Shown: piece after piece, positions 44,327 to 53,722 of the stretch
How positions within the stretch are numbered: position 1 is the stretch's first letter
Layout: each line of letters opens with the position of its first letter
DNA from: an uncultured Candidatus Melainabacteria bacterium
Lineage (GTDB): Bacteria > Cyanobacteriota > Vampirovibrionia > Gastranaerophilales > Gastranaerophilaceae
Assembly (NCBI GenBank): GCA_934754425.1
Contig: CAKVIN010000012.1
Location: 1 to 64,000 of the forward strand
Length of the DNA stretch: 64,000 nucleotides
Reading direction: 5' to 3'
Translations under genes and position numbers: made by a program
The notes under the pieces: generated by a model
The model's database searches: none
Seen by the model: only the letters and a program-made list of their open reading frames with translations
Told to the model about the DNA's origin: nothing

Positions 44327-47092
44327 ATGAAAGTTAACAATGTCCAAAATATAATATTTAGGGGTAAAACTGATTCTAATAAAAATATTCAATCTAACGT
44401 CACATACCCTCAAATACAAGAGTTATCGAATATAACTCCAGATTTTAGTGTTAAAATTCCACAACAATATACAAAATTACCAGTAATAGAATTAAATAAC
44501 GGATTAAAAATACACCAATATAAACTTGCTAACGGTTACAGAGTTTCTGTTGTACCAATGGAAAATTCCCCTGCAGTTGTAAAGAGTTATGTTAATGTCG
44601 GTTCAATGAACGAAACAACTGATATCAAAGGAATTAGTCATTTTTTAGAACATATGGCTTTTAATGGGACAAATGGTGAAAATGGACATGAAAAATTAGA
44701 TGTCGGTGATTCATTTAAAAAGATTGATGAACTTGGCGGCTGGGCGAATGCAAGCACTAATTATGCTTTAACAGATTATGTTAATTCAACTCCACAACTT
44801 GGTGACAATGATTTAGAAAAGCAAATAAAAATTATCGCTGCAATGGGAGAAGATTTAAAACTATCTAACGATATGATTGAAAAAGAAAAACATCCTGTAT
44901 GTTCTGAAATAAATATGATTCTTGATGATCCACAAACAATTGCTATGGATCAAACAGTAAGAACATTATTTAATATCAAAAACCCTACTGACGAATTAAT
45001 TGGCGGAAGTGTAAAAAGCATCAAAAATTTAACACGAAAAGATGTTTTAGATTACTATAACAAATATTACACTCCTGATAATACAAATATAGTTGTAACA
45101 GGAGATGTAAATCCGGATGAAGTAATTAAACTTGTCACAAAGAATTTTAACTCAAACAAAAAAGCACAAGGTAAAAAATTTACTGAAAAATTAAATCCAA
45201 TAAAAAATACCACAAGAAAAGATTTTGTAAATGACAAAGCAAAATCAACAGAAGTTGTTCTTGGTTTTACCGGTCCAAAAAGCAATAATGCTAAAGAAAA
45301 AATTTTATTCGATGTAACAAAAGCTTACCTATTATCTTATTCAGTAGGATTAAAACAAAACTTAAAACAATACAACGCTCATCCATATATTGATAGTGAA
45401 AAAATCAGTACAAATTTGTATGATCCAAACTTGGCTTATATTGCTTGCAATACAGCTGATAACAACTCTGAACAAGTTTTAGAAACGATTTTTGATACAA
45501 TTTATTCTGCTCCAAAACCCAATACAGAAGTGTTAAATGAAATTAAACAATATTTGCTTAAAACAAAAGAAAATACCATGGAATATTCTTCTAACGTAAA
45601 TAATATTATCGGAAATGCAGTATTGAACCAGAATATAGACTATATTGCAAATTATGAAAGTATATTAGAAAGTATTACCCCTGAAGATGTTCAAGATGGT
45701 TTAAAAAAATTCTTCAATCTTAACAAAGCTGCTATAACTCTTGTACATCCGCAAACAACATCAGAACCGACATTTAAGGGGCAGGCAAATCGCAAACCAA
45801 TAAACACTAATAATATAAAAGAATATAAATTGGATAACAACTACAATTTAGGTTTATATAAAACTAAAAACAATAATATCCAATATAACTTAAGTTTACA
45901 ATTAAACGAACCATACAACAAAAAAGCAGGTGTTGTTGAAATTTTCGACATAATACTAGGCATGGGAACATCCTCAAATAACGAAAACGAATTTAATCGG
46001 TTTAAAGAAAAAAACAATATTACTTTAAATAGTAATATTACACCTTCAAGCCTGAATTTAACTGCTGATTCAGGTTTTGAAAACAGAGAGTTAGCTTATA
46101 AAACAATAGAAGAACTTCTTCTTAAACCGAGATTAACAGAAGAAAATCTTGCTAAAGCAAAAGAAAAAATTAAAGATTTTTTATCAAGGAAACAGGATAG
46201 TGCTTACAGCTTATATTTGAATGCGGAAGCGAAAAATAATCCATATGAATTTTCTGATGAAGAAATTTTGAAAAATCTGGATTCTATTACATTAGCTGAC
46301 ATAAAAAATTGCCAACAATATTTTTTAAACAATTCCAGAGGTATAATTACTGCAAATATACCTACCGAACATCCGGAAATTGAAACAGAAATACTAAACT
46401 TTTCCAACAAGTTAAATAATGTTAAACCAAACAATGTTGAATTGGTAAAAATTTATAACTCAAACGACAAACCAAAAGTCTTAACTAAAGTGAATAATAA
46501 CTCACAAGCTGATATAATGATGGTTCACAAATTTAAACGAGAAGACACAATTCAAGATTGTATTCTTGGAGAACTTACCAATTCTATACTTACAAACTCA
46601 AGTATTGGCTTATTTAATGTTTTAAGAGAAAAAGAACATTTAGCATATTCCGTTTATTCCAATATAGATAAGAATGGCGATTTAGGTGAAATTTCATGTA
46701 ACATTTTGACAACAACAGATAACAAAAATATTGGTGAAATTTCTTACGAAAATGTCCAAAAATCAATCAATGGTTTTAAAAACCAAATAAACGAACTAAA
46801 AAGCGGCAAATTCACAGAACAAGATTTAGAAAATGCCAAATTAAGTTTAAAAGCTAATTTGCTTGAAACTGAAGGCACAAGTGCAAAACTAAGAACAATT
46901 AATTCCGGATTAAACTCAAAATACGGAATAACATACTCTAATCAACTTTACGATGAAATTGATAAAATAACCAAAGATGATATTTTGAAATATGCTGATA
47001 ATATATTTCAAACTCCACCTATTTATTCTATTGTAGCCAGCAAAGATACATTGAATTATAACAAAAATTATTTAGATAATTTAACAAAATAA
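44327..47092 (+). CDS. M16 family (insulinase-like) zinc peptidase, two-domain
   Basis: The 921-residue product has an N-terminal M16 domain with SHFLEHMAFNG (the inverted HxxEH motif) near residue 104 and ELGGWANASTNYALTDY. The distal glutamate is probably the E in KHPVCSEINMIL. A second, catalytically inactive M16-like domain occupies about 480-900. No Sec signal is seen; the first 50 residues (VNNVQNIIFRGKT) are polar. I chose the ATG at 44327, since TATAAT ends 8 nt before it. A terminator follows. Confidence 0.85.
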   Translation: MKVNNVQNIIFRGKTDSNKNIQSNVTYPQIQELSNITPDFSVKIPQQYTKLPVIELNNGLKIHQYKLANGYRVSVVPMENSPAVVKSYVNVGSMNETTDIKGISHFLEHMAFNGTNGENGHEKLDVGDSFKKIDELGGWANASTNYALTDYVNSTPQLGDNDLEKQIKIIAAMGEDLKLSNDMIEKEKHPVCSEINMILDDPQTIAMDQTVRTLFNIKNPTDELIGGSVKSIKNLTRKDVLDYYNKYYTPDNTNIVVTGDVNPDEVIKLVTKNFNSNKKAQGKKFTEKLNPIKNTTRKDFVNDKAKSTEVVLGFTGPKSNNAKEKILFDVTKAYLLSYSVGLKQNLKQYNAHPYIDSEKISTNLYDPNLAYIACNTADNNSEQVLETIFDTIYSAPKPNTEVLNEIKQYLLKTKENTMEYSSNVNNIIGNAVLNQNIDYIANYESILESITPEDVQDGLKKFFNLNKAAITLVHPQTTSEPTFKGQANRKPINTNNIKEYKLDNNYNLGLYKTKNNNIQYNLSLQLNEPYNKKAGVVEIFDIILGMGTSSNNENEFNRFKEKNNITLNSNITPSSLNLTADSGFENRELAYKTIEELLLKPRLTEENLAKAKEKIKDFLSRKQDSAYSLYLNAEAKNNPYEFSDEEILKNLDSITLADIKNCQQYFLNNSRGIITANIPTEHPEIETEILNFSNKLNNVKPNNVELVKIYNSNDKPKVLTKVNNNSQADIMMVHKFKREDTIQDCILGELTNSILTNSSIGLFNVLREKEHLAYSVYSNIDKNGDLGEISCNILTTTDNKNIGEISYENVQKSINGFKNQINELKSGKFTEQDLENAKLSLKANLLETEGTSAKLRTINSGLNSKYGITYSNQLYDEIDKITKDDILKYADNIFQTPPIYSIVASKDTLNYNKNYLDNLTK

Positions 47093-47094
47093 AA

Positions 47095-47125
47095 AGCTCC
47101 AGTTATTTTGAACTGAAGCTTTTTT
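47095..47125 (+). terminator. Rho-independent terminator
   Basis: AGCTCCAGTT and AACTGAAGCT form a stem with one mismatch, loop ATTTTG, then a T tract. It is immediately after the M16 stop codon. Confidence 0.8.
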
Positions 47126-47142
47126 ATTAACTACAATCTTTA

Positions 47143-47934
47143 TTAATTTATTCTTTGGAACATGTAACCAATACCACGAGCCGTCAATATTAACTCAGGA
47201 TTTGTAGGGTCAGCTTCCAATTTTGAACGTAATCTTGAAATATGAACATCAACAACTCTTGTATCAATTCTATGATCAGCCGGATAAGACCAAACATGTT
47301 GTAATATTTCATTTCTAGAATAAGCTTGACCGGAATTGTTAACAAGCAATTCTAACAAACTAAATTCCATACCGGTAAGACGAATACGTTCATTTTTTCT
47401 ATAAACCTGTCTTCTTGCTGTATCAATCTTAATTGCACCGGTAGTGATAATATTTTTACCACCTTTAGAGGAAGCAGAACCACCTGCAGCTGCTGAACCT
47501 GATGCAGGAATAATTACATCCTTATTAATTGTTCTTCTCAATACAGCTTTCACTCTTGCTTCTAATTCTTTTGGGCTGAATGGTTTAATCACATAATCAT
47601 CCGCACCAAGTTCCAATCCGGTAATTCTTTCAGATACATCACCTAAAGCTGTAAGAATTATAATAGGAACATCGGAAGTTCTTCTGATTTCACGTGTAAC
47701 ACCATAACCATCCATTTTTGGCATCATGACATCAAGCACCACTAAATCAGGATTTGTTTTATTAAACACTTCTACAGCTTCTTCACCGTCTTCTGCTGTA
47801 ACAACGTCATATCCGACCATTTTAAGACGAGTTTCTAAAATTCTTCTGATACTAGCTTCATCATCAGCTACTAATATTTTTTGGCGAGCTTCACTTTCTC
47901 CACTCATCTCTTGCAATTCTTCATTCTCTGCCAT
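47143..47934 (-). CDS. rpaB: OmpR-family response regulator, RpaB-like
   Basis: The 263-residue product has a receiver domain (about 19-130) with DD at 24-25-type acidic pocket, phospho-acceptor D in LVVLDVMMPKMDGYG, and the K in VIKPFSPKELEARV. A glycine/alanine/serine-rich linker (about 145-165) leads to a winged-helix DNA-binding domain (TGMEFSLLELLV, then RVVDVHISRLRSKLEADP). The receiver is very close to cyanobacterial RpaB. RpaB controls light and redox-responsive genes in Cyanobacteria; here photosynthesis genes are absent from the window. No histidine kinase is adjacent. RBS AAAGGTGG. Confidence 0.85.
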   Translation of the reverse strand: MAENEELQEMSGESEARQKILVADDEASIRRILETRLKMVGYDVVTAEDGEEAVEVFNKTNPDLVVLDVMMPKMDGYGVTREIRRTSDVPIIILTALGDVSERITGLELGADDYVIKPFSPKELEARVKAVLRRTINKDVIIPASGSAAAGGSASSKGGKNIITTGAIKIDTARRQVYRKNERIRLTGMEFSLLELLVNNSGQAYSRNEILQHVWSYPADHRIDTRVVDVHISRLRSKLEADPTNPELILTARGIGYMFQRIN

Positions 47935-48126
47935 TTGTCCACCTTTAACTTTGTATTTACAAAAATTTGAAATTCTTAATATTTATACATATATCTTAAT
48001 AGAATTTTAACTTTTTTGCAAGGGGGTAAACACAATAAATAAAAAATTTACTCTACTAATTATCGAATTGGTGAATACTTATTTTTATCCGTAAATGTTA
48101 ATTCTTTTATAAATGGAGGGTTCAAT

Positions 48127-48762
48127 ATGTATCAATTAATTCTATCAATAACACTTGCATTATGTTGTAATTTATACCAAGAGAGCTTTGGAGCCGATGT
48201 TTTTAATTATTTTCCACAAAACAATTACAGAAATAACTGCTATCGACAACAAAGATATCCAATGAATATGACAAACAGTTATAATCCATCTTTTTTAAAC
48301 AACCATCATTACAAATTCAACACACCTTATCACAACATAAGCCAAGAACAATTCTCTGATATAAATGCACTTGAAAAATACACTCTTAATCGTACTTACA
48401 ACAGAGATAGTAATATTGAGCGTTTAGAAAGATTAGAAATGCAGGCATTTGGCACAATAAGAGAAGGTGACATCAATTCAAGATACGCAGACGTACGTCA
48501 AGCAATTTTATCCAGACCAAAACAAAATTATAAAACATCATTGCTTAACAATCTGGCAAATTATTTTTCTGGTCAAATGACAGGATATACTCCAAGTTTT
48601 GACAATGGTTCTTTTTATTCAAACTCTTCTTTCTCACAAATTCCATACCCGACAACATACGGAAACAGAAGTTTCGACACTTATTCTTCTCCTTTTGGAA
48701 ACGGATATAGAATTAACAACTACGGAACAAGTTCTTCTGCAGGTGTAAAAATAATAGACTAA
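48127..48762 (+). CDS. Secreted N/Y/S-rich hypothetical protein
   Basis: The 211-residue product has a Sec signal peptide (about 1-22, ending QESFGA). It is rich in N, Y and S and probably disordered, apart from IERLERLEMQAFGTIREGDI near residues 97-116, a short helix of a type common in cyanobacterial exported proteins (LERLE-x-x-xFG). A strong RBS (GGAGG) precedes it. Function unknown. Confidence 0.6.
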   Translation: MYQLILSITLALCCNLYQESFGADVFNYFPQNNYRNNCYRQQRYPMNMTNSYNPSFLNNHHYKFNTPYHNISQEQFSDINALEKYTLNRTYNRDSNIERLERLEMQAFGTIREGDINSRYADVRQAILSRPKQNYKTSLLNNLANYFSGQMTGYTPSFDNGSFYSNSSFSQIPYPTTYGNRSFDTYSSPFGNGYRINNYGTSSSAGVKIID

Positions 48763-48894
48763 AGTCCTCTTTCCGGATATGCTGAATTAGAGAGTTTTAT
48801 TTCATAATACTCATTTTTATCAATATTAACTCCCATGTTACGAGTGCTTATTGTAAACTTTTTCTTCTTTTTCCTTCTTTTTGGAATAAAATTA

Positions 48895-49248
48895 TCATTG
48901 CCTGACAATTGAATTATCTTCACCGACCTGCACGATTGTTGGTTTGTGAGTTTTTATTTCTTCCGGAGTTAAATCAGCATAAGTCACGATAATAATCTTA
49001 TCACCGACTTGCGCTTTTCTTGCTGCAGCTCCATTCAGACAAAAACATTTTGAGCCTCTCGCCCCTTTTATAACATAAGTTTGAAATCTTTCTCCATTAT
49101 TTATATTCAAGATTTCAACTTTTTCCCATTCCAGAATATTTGCTTTATCTAAAAAATCTTCATCTATAGTAATAGAGCCAACATAGTTTAAATTAGCATC
49201 TGTAACAGTGGCTCTATGTATTTTTGAATTTAAAAACTGTCTTAACAT
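48895..49248 (-). CDS. panD: Aspartate 1-decarboxylase
   Basis: PanD makes beta-alanine for pantothenate and self-cleaves at a Gly-Ser bond to form its pyruvoyl cofactor. The cleavage site is in NYVGSITID (residues 22-30). Blocks SKIHRATVTDANL and LNGAAARKAQVGDKIIIV are typical. Length 117. I chose the ATG at 49248, with GAGG 5 nt upstream, over the ORF start 11 codons earlier. No panB or panC is in the window. Confidence 0.93.
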   Translation of the reverse strand: MLRQFLNSKIHRATVTDANLNYVGSITIDEDFLDKANILEWEKVEILNINNGERFQTYVIKGARGSKCFCLNGAAARKAQVGDKIIIVTYADLTPEEIKTHKPTIVQVGEDNSIVRQ

Positions 49249-49342
49249 ATCTACCTCGCCTAAATATATTAGCACGTCCAAAATTTTAAATCCAGCTAAT
49301 TGTAATAGTGATTATTCAAGTAATTTTACATTTTATATTACA

Positions 49343-49396
49343 ATTTGTAAATTTTTTGTTACAAACCCTAAAGTTTTTGAAAAAAATGCCGTAATA
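49343..49396 (+). promoter_or_regulatory. Sigma-28-like promoter E
   Basis: TAAA (49369-49372), 15 nt, GCCG (49388-49391) then TAATA. At the usual 14-nt distance upstream is ATTTGTAAATTT (49343-49354), a weaker copy of the upstream element. A full TTTTGTTACAAA is present at 49354-49365, only 3 nt from TAAA. It reads into the 118-residue gene at 49436 and the repeat protein beyond. Confidence 0.72.
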
Positions 49397-49435
49397 CATC
49401 ATAAGAGCGAGGACAAAAAAAAAAGGGATATCACC

Positions 49436-49792
49436 ATGATGAATGTATTAGACAAAAATGAACAAGTTTGTAGCGAAACTTACAAAATGAAACAAGTTGA
49501 GCTCGGAAATGATTTACAATTATTGGACAATTTTTACAAATTTAAAATCAAAAACGATTTAAAAAATTTGCAAGAACAAAAGCTCAAAGAATTCAAAGAA
49601 CGATTAAGTCAATTTTACAACATCAAAACTTTAGAAGAAGCTAAAGAATTATCTAAAAAGATTTTGCCGGTAAATAGTGAATTTACAAGATTTAACATTG
49701 GCGGAGCGACATGTTTTATTGTTAATAGAGATGATTTATTTAGAATTTGTCTTGATTCTAAAGACGAGTTCATTAGTTTTGATTTTGTTTAA
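49436..49792 (+). CDS. Small hypothetical protein, possible partner or chaperone of the repeat protein
   Basis: The 118-residue product is helical (about 15-80) with a short mixed C-terminal part (FNIGGATCFIVNRDDLFRIC). No signal peptide or known domain. The ATG at 49436 follows the sigma-28-like promoter by about 45 bp with a weak AAGGGAT RBS; the longer upstream ORF has no RBS and covers the promoter. It lies 54 bp before the 1253-residue gene. Its size and place are those of type III export chaperones, but no sequence signature confirms that. Confidence 0.6.
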   Translation: MMNVLDKNEQVCSETYKMKQVELGNDLQLLDNFYKFKIKNDLKNLQEQKLKEFKERLSQFYNIKTLEEAKELSKKILPVNSEFTRFNIGGATCFIVNRDDLFRICLDSKDEFISFDFV

Positions 49793-49846
49793 AAAAAGTA
49801 TTGATAGTTATAGTAGTTAAAAACAACAGAAAGTGAGCGTATTAAT

Positions 49847-52800
49847 ATGAATATCAACAACAGAAAAGTTAACTTAAAACTCAATTTTAGCAAAAATAGA
49901 CCTTTGCTTGGTAACAACAAAACTTCTACAGGAAAAATAGACTTATCCAAAAATGATTCTATTACAATTGGGAACCCGAATCTAACTTTGACTGAAACTA
50001 CTTATACGCTAAATCAGTTAAAAAATAATTATAAATTTACTGATGATATCATCAAAAAATATTTCAAAACGGCACCTATGCAAACTTTTACAAGCCCAAC
50101 ATTAAATAATAAAACGGTTACTTATATCGTAAACACAGCAACAGGCTGCCAGACGATTAATGACGTTGTTAATATTGTTTTTCAAGACTATCAAAAAGAC
50201 TTGGTTTTAGATAATTTTTTGAAGAACGCCAATAAAAAAACAGATAAAGCAACCGATTTATCCAAAACTAAAAACGGAACACAATTAAGCGTAAACAATT
50301 ATAAAGAATATATTGATGAAATTGGTTTGGCTACAGGTGAAGAAGCCAAAGATTTAAGAAAAGCTGCTGTTAACAAAATGATTAAAGATTTTACGCAAGG
50401 TAATTTATCGCTTGAATTATTAGGGAAATTATTTAACACACTTGGAATTACTGATACAAAAGAAACAATCGGAACAAATTCGCAAGGATATACATATAGT
50501 TTCACTTTTGAAGGTAAAAAGTATACAATGACATGTAATATTCAAGCAGCTTTTTCCGGAACTGACGGCAAAACCGTTACAACATATACTCAAGAAGATT
50601 TATTGGCAAATAAAGGTGCAACAGAAGAATTAATCAATAAATATTTTGAACCTGTATCGGAAGAAGCAGGAAAAGCTATAAACTATAAACTTAAAACAGG
50701 TAAAACTTATACTGCATTTTTAGAAGCATTAAAACCAAAAACCGAAGAAAAGAACGGCACTTTTGAATCCAAAAACGAAGCAGGACATTTAGTTGAAACG
50801 ACATATGTTGATGGTAAAGTGACTAAAGTCGTGGAATATAATTATGGTTTTAAATCAAAAGATAGAACTGAAACTGAATATAATAAAGACGGTAGTAAAA
50901 CAGTTACTATATACGACTATAATGATAAAGTAAAATCTACAGCAAAATATGACAAAAATGATAAGATTATTGAAGGCACAATTTCTGAGAAAAACAAAGC
51001 CGGACATTTAGTTGAAACAACATATAAAGACGGTAAAGTTACTAAAATCGTGGAATATAATTCTAGTTATAAATCAAAAACTAGAACAGAAACTGAATAT
51101 AATAAAGATGGTAGTAAAACTGTTACTAAATATGATTATGGTAATGAAGTAATATCTATAACAAAATATGATAAGAATAATAATATTCTAGATGGTACAG
51201 TTGAATCAAAAAACAAAGCTGGAAATTTGGTTGAAACAACTTACAAAGACGGTAAAATTACTAAAATTGTAGAATATAATGGTGATAAGAAATATGGAGA
51301 AAAAACAGAAACTAAATATAACAAAGATGGTAGCCAAACGATTAATAAATACGACTATTTTGGTCAAGTAAAATCTACAATCGAATATGATAAAAATGGT
51401 AAAATAACACAGGAAACTCAGTATACAAGTGATGGCAGAGAAGTTACTAAATATAATACAGACGGTTCAAAACTCACATACGTATATGATAAAGAAGATA
51501 ATATTACTTTAGAAATTCATACTTCTAAAGATGGCAAGGAAAGATATTTACAAACAATAGTTAACAAAGATGGGTCAAAAACCAGACTTGAATATGCGAA
51601 TAAAAATAAAGGTGGTGTTATTGCAAAAACAGAATACGATGCGCAAGGTCGTTTGACTTATAACGCAAGTTATAGTGGTTACTATGTTACAGATAAAAAA
51701 ATAACATATAATGCTGATGGTAGCCGAACAGAAATTCAATATGAAAAACATAATAAAGACAGCAAAGCTGCACCAAAAGCAAGTGAAAAAAACTATGATA
51801 AAAATGGTAATTTGATTTCTGAAATTGTTTATAAAGACAACAAAAAACAATCAGAAACTCATTGTACCTATGATTCAAAAGGTTTAGTATCAAAAGCTGT
51901 TATTCAGTATCAAAATGAACTTAAAGATAAAGAAACTGTAACTGATAAAAATGGCAATAAGCTATCAGAAACTGTTTACAAAGGTATCTGGACAGATCCT
52001 AACAGTGGCACAAAATATAAAGATGGTACTTATGGTGCAATAATTCAAACAACATACGATGGCGCAAAAACAACAGAAACCATTAAAATTAATGATGGTA
52101 AGACAATATTAAGAGAAACAATTACGGATACTGATAAAAATACAAAAACAGTAATCACTTATTCAAATGGTAAAAAATCAGTTAGTCGTACTACTGATGC
52201 AAAAAACAATGTCCTAGAACAAATTGACTACGACTCTGATGGAAAAATGAAATCCAAAGTTGTTAATGAATATGAAAATGATAAGCTAAAAAGTTCTACA
52301 ACATATGACAAAGATAATAAAGTTGTAAATAAAATTGTTTATGAATATTCTGCTGATGGCAAAACCAGAACAGAAAAAATCTATGACAGCAAAGATAATC
52401 TTATATCTACAGCTAAGACGACTATTTCAGAACTTAATGGTCGTGAAAAATTAACAACTAATAATTATAATGCTGAGAACAAATTAACGTCTACTGTTAT
52501 CAACTATTATGACAAATCCGGCAATAATTATATAGATACCTATGATAAAACAGGTAAACAAAACAACATGGGAATGATTACTTCACGTAAATTGTATGAT
52601 AAATCTGGTAAATTATCAAAAACATATACATACACTTACAGCGAAATAACAGATAATAAAAATTATGTACAAACATCCAAATGTTCGGATGGAACTGTCG
52701 TTGTCACTACAAAAAGTAATAATATCACGATAAAACAAGTTACAACAAAACCTAATGGCGATATTGCAACCACAATTTATAATTCTGAAACAGGAAAAGC

Positions 52801-53608
52801 CCAAAGAAGCTTTTATTATACAAAATCTACAGGTATTTGTAAAACAACAGATTATGATAAAAATGGAAACGCTTTAAAAGGCACTGCAATAGATAGACTT
52901 GATGCATCCGGTTTAAAAGTTGGTAGTCAAGAACCATCATTTGTTTTAGGTAAACTGTTAGATCCATATGGTTATACTTTGTGGGTCAATAATGCTTCAT
53001 TCATAAAAAAACATTACGGAGCCGGTGATATTACAGTATTAATGTTAGCATTAGCAAATCCTAAGTATAGTAAAACACCTACTAATTGCACAAAATTAAC
53101 AAACAGTTCACAAATTGATGCTAAGTATCGTGATATTGCTAAAAAAATTATTAATAGTCAGATTAATGATTTTGGATATAATGTAGATCAAGTAAAAGGA
53201 TATTCATTTAATTCAAGCTCAAATATTGCCCAACAAATGTCTAAAAATAAAGATTTTCGAAATTATGTTAAAAAGAATTTGGATAACTTAATAAAGGGCA
53301 AGAAAAATGCTAATGGTGAATTCAACTCTTTTGAATTTACAAAAGCAAATGGCGCTGATTTGTATTATGCATTCAGTCAGGTTCACGTAATTGATTCTAG
53401 TTTGAATGGCACAAAATTAACTTTAACGATTTTAGACACATATGATTTTGATGAAAATGCTTCCGATGGCCTAAGTAAAGTTGCTGCTGCCGGAATGAAA
53501 GATGGTCAATTAAAACCTTATTACTCATTGACAACTGTTACAATTGATTTATCAAAAGATCCTTACAACTATACAGCAGCAAAATTGCAAGATAAAATGA
53601 AAGAATAA
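49847..53608 (+). CDS. 1253-residue YD-like repeat protein with unrecognised C-terminal domain
   Basis: No Sec signal. Residues 1-300 are a mixed N-terminal domain. About 304-960 are YD/YwqK-like repeats (ETEYNKDGSKTVTKYDYG, KSTAKYDKNDKI), including three exact-length 73-residue units. The C-terminal part (about 1020-1253) is globular, with VHVIDSSLNGTKLTLTILDT and DASDGLSK-like strands, and is unrecognised. The layout resembles Rhs and polymorphic-toxin proteins with a variable C-terminal effector, but no Rhs core PxxxxDPxGL is seen. It is co-transcribed with the 118-residue gene from promoter E. An immunity gene is not evident. Confidence 0.65.
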   Translation: MNINNRKVNLKLNFSKNRPLLGNNKTSTGKIDLSKNDSITIGNPNLTLTETTYTLNQLKNNYKFTDDIIKKYFKTAPMQTFTSPTLNNKTVTYIVNTATGCQTINDVVNIVFQDYQKDLVLDNFLKNANKKTDKATDLSKTKNGTQLSVNNYKEYIDEIGLATGEEAKDLRKAAVNKMIKDFTQGNLSLELLGKLFNTLGITDTKETIGTNSQGYTYSFTFEGKKYTMTCNIQAAFSGTDGKTVTTYTQEDLLANKGATEELINKYFEPVSEEAGKAINYKLKTGKTYTAFLEALKPKTEEKNGTFESKNEAGHLVETTYVDGKVTKVVEYNYGFKSKDRTETEYNKDGSKTVTIYDYNDKVKSTAKYDKNDKIIEGTISEKNKAGHLVETTYKDGKVTKIVEYNSSYKSKTRTETEYNKDGSKTVTKYDYGNEVISITKYDKNNNILDGTVESKNKAGNLVETTYKDGKITKIVEYNGDKKYGEKTETKYNKDGSQTINKYDYFGQVKSTIEYDKNGKITQETQYTSDGREVTKYNTDGSKLTYVYDKEDNITLEIHTSKDGKERYLQTIVNKDGSKTRLEYANKNKGGVIAKTEYDAQGRLTYNASYSGYYVTDKKITYNADGSRTEIQYEKHNKDSKAAPKASEKNYDKNGNLISEIVYKDNKKQSETHCTYDSKGLVSKAVIQYQNELKDKETVTDKNGNKLSETVYKGIWTDPNSGTKYKDGTYGAIIQTTYDGAKTTETIKINDGKTILRETITDTDKNTKTVITYSNGKKSVSRTTDAKNNVLEQIDYDSDGKMKSKVVNEYENDKLKSSTTYDKDNKVVNKIVYEYSADGKTRTEKIYDSKDNLISTAKTTISELNGREKLTTNNYNAENKLTSTVINYYDKSGNNYIDTYDKTGKQNNMGMITSRKLYDKSGKLSKTYTYTYSEITDNKNYVQTSKCSDGTVVVTTKSNNITIKQVTTKPNGDIATTIYNSETGKAQRSFYYTKSTGICKTTDYDKNGNALKGTAIDRLDASGLKVGSQEPSFVLGKLLDPYGYTLWVNNASFIKKHYGAGDITVLMLALANPKYSKTPTNCTKLTNSSQIDAKYRDIAKKIINSQINDFGYNVDQVKGYSFNSSSNIAQQMSKNKDFRNYVKKNLDNLIKGKKNANGEFNSFEFTKANGADLYYAFSQVHVIDSSLNGTKLTLTILDTYDFDENASDGLSKVAAAGMKDGQLKPYYSLTTVTIDLSKDPYNYTAAKLQDKMKE
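50756..51412 (+). repeat. Three tandem 219-bp coding repeats
   Basis: Units start at 50756, 50975 and 51194, exactly 219 bp (73 codons) apart, each beginning with a GT followed by E/S-K-NKAG-H/N-LVETT. They diverge by about a third of codons but keep length. They extend into less regular YD-like repeats downstream. Confidence 0.8.
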
Positions 53609-53648
53609 AACAAAGCAAACATAATAAACTACGAGGGTTAATTTGTTT

Positions 53649-53682
53649 GAGGATGTCTATTTCAAAGGGCATCCTCTTTTTT
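53649..53682 (+). terminator. Rho-independent terminator
   Basis: GAGGATG (53649-53655) pairs with CATCCTC (53670-53676), followed by a run of T. It is 41 bp after the repeat-protein stop codon. Confidence 0.85.
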
Positions 53683-53722
53683 ATTAATTTATTTGACATT
53701 TAATTTATGATAAAATAAACAT

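Noticed and set aside
49208..49435. Upstream extension of the 118-residue gene to the 194-residue ORF start
   Set aside because: It would run across promoter E and the panD start, and has no RBS; the ATG at 49436 fits the promoter position.
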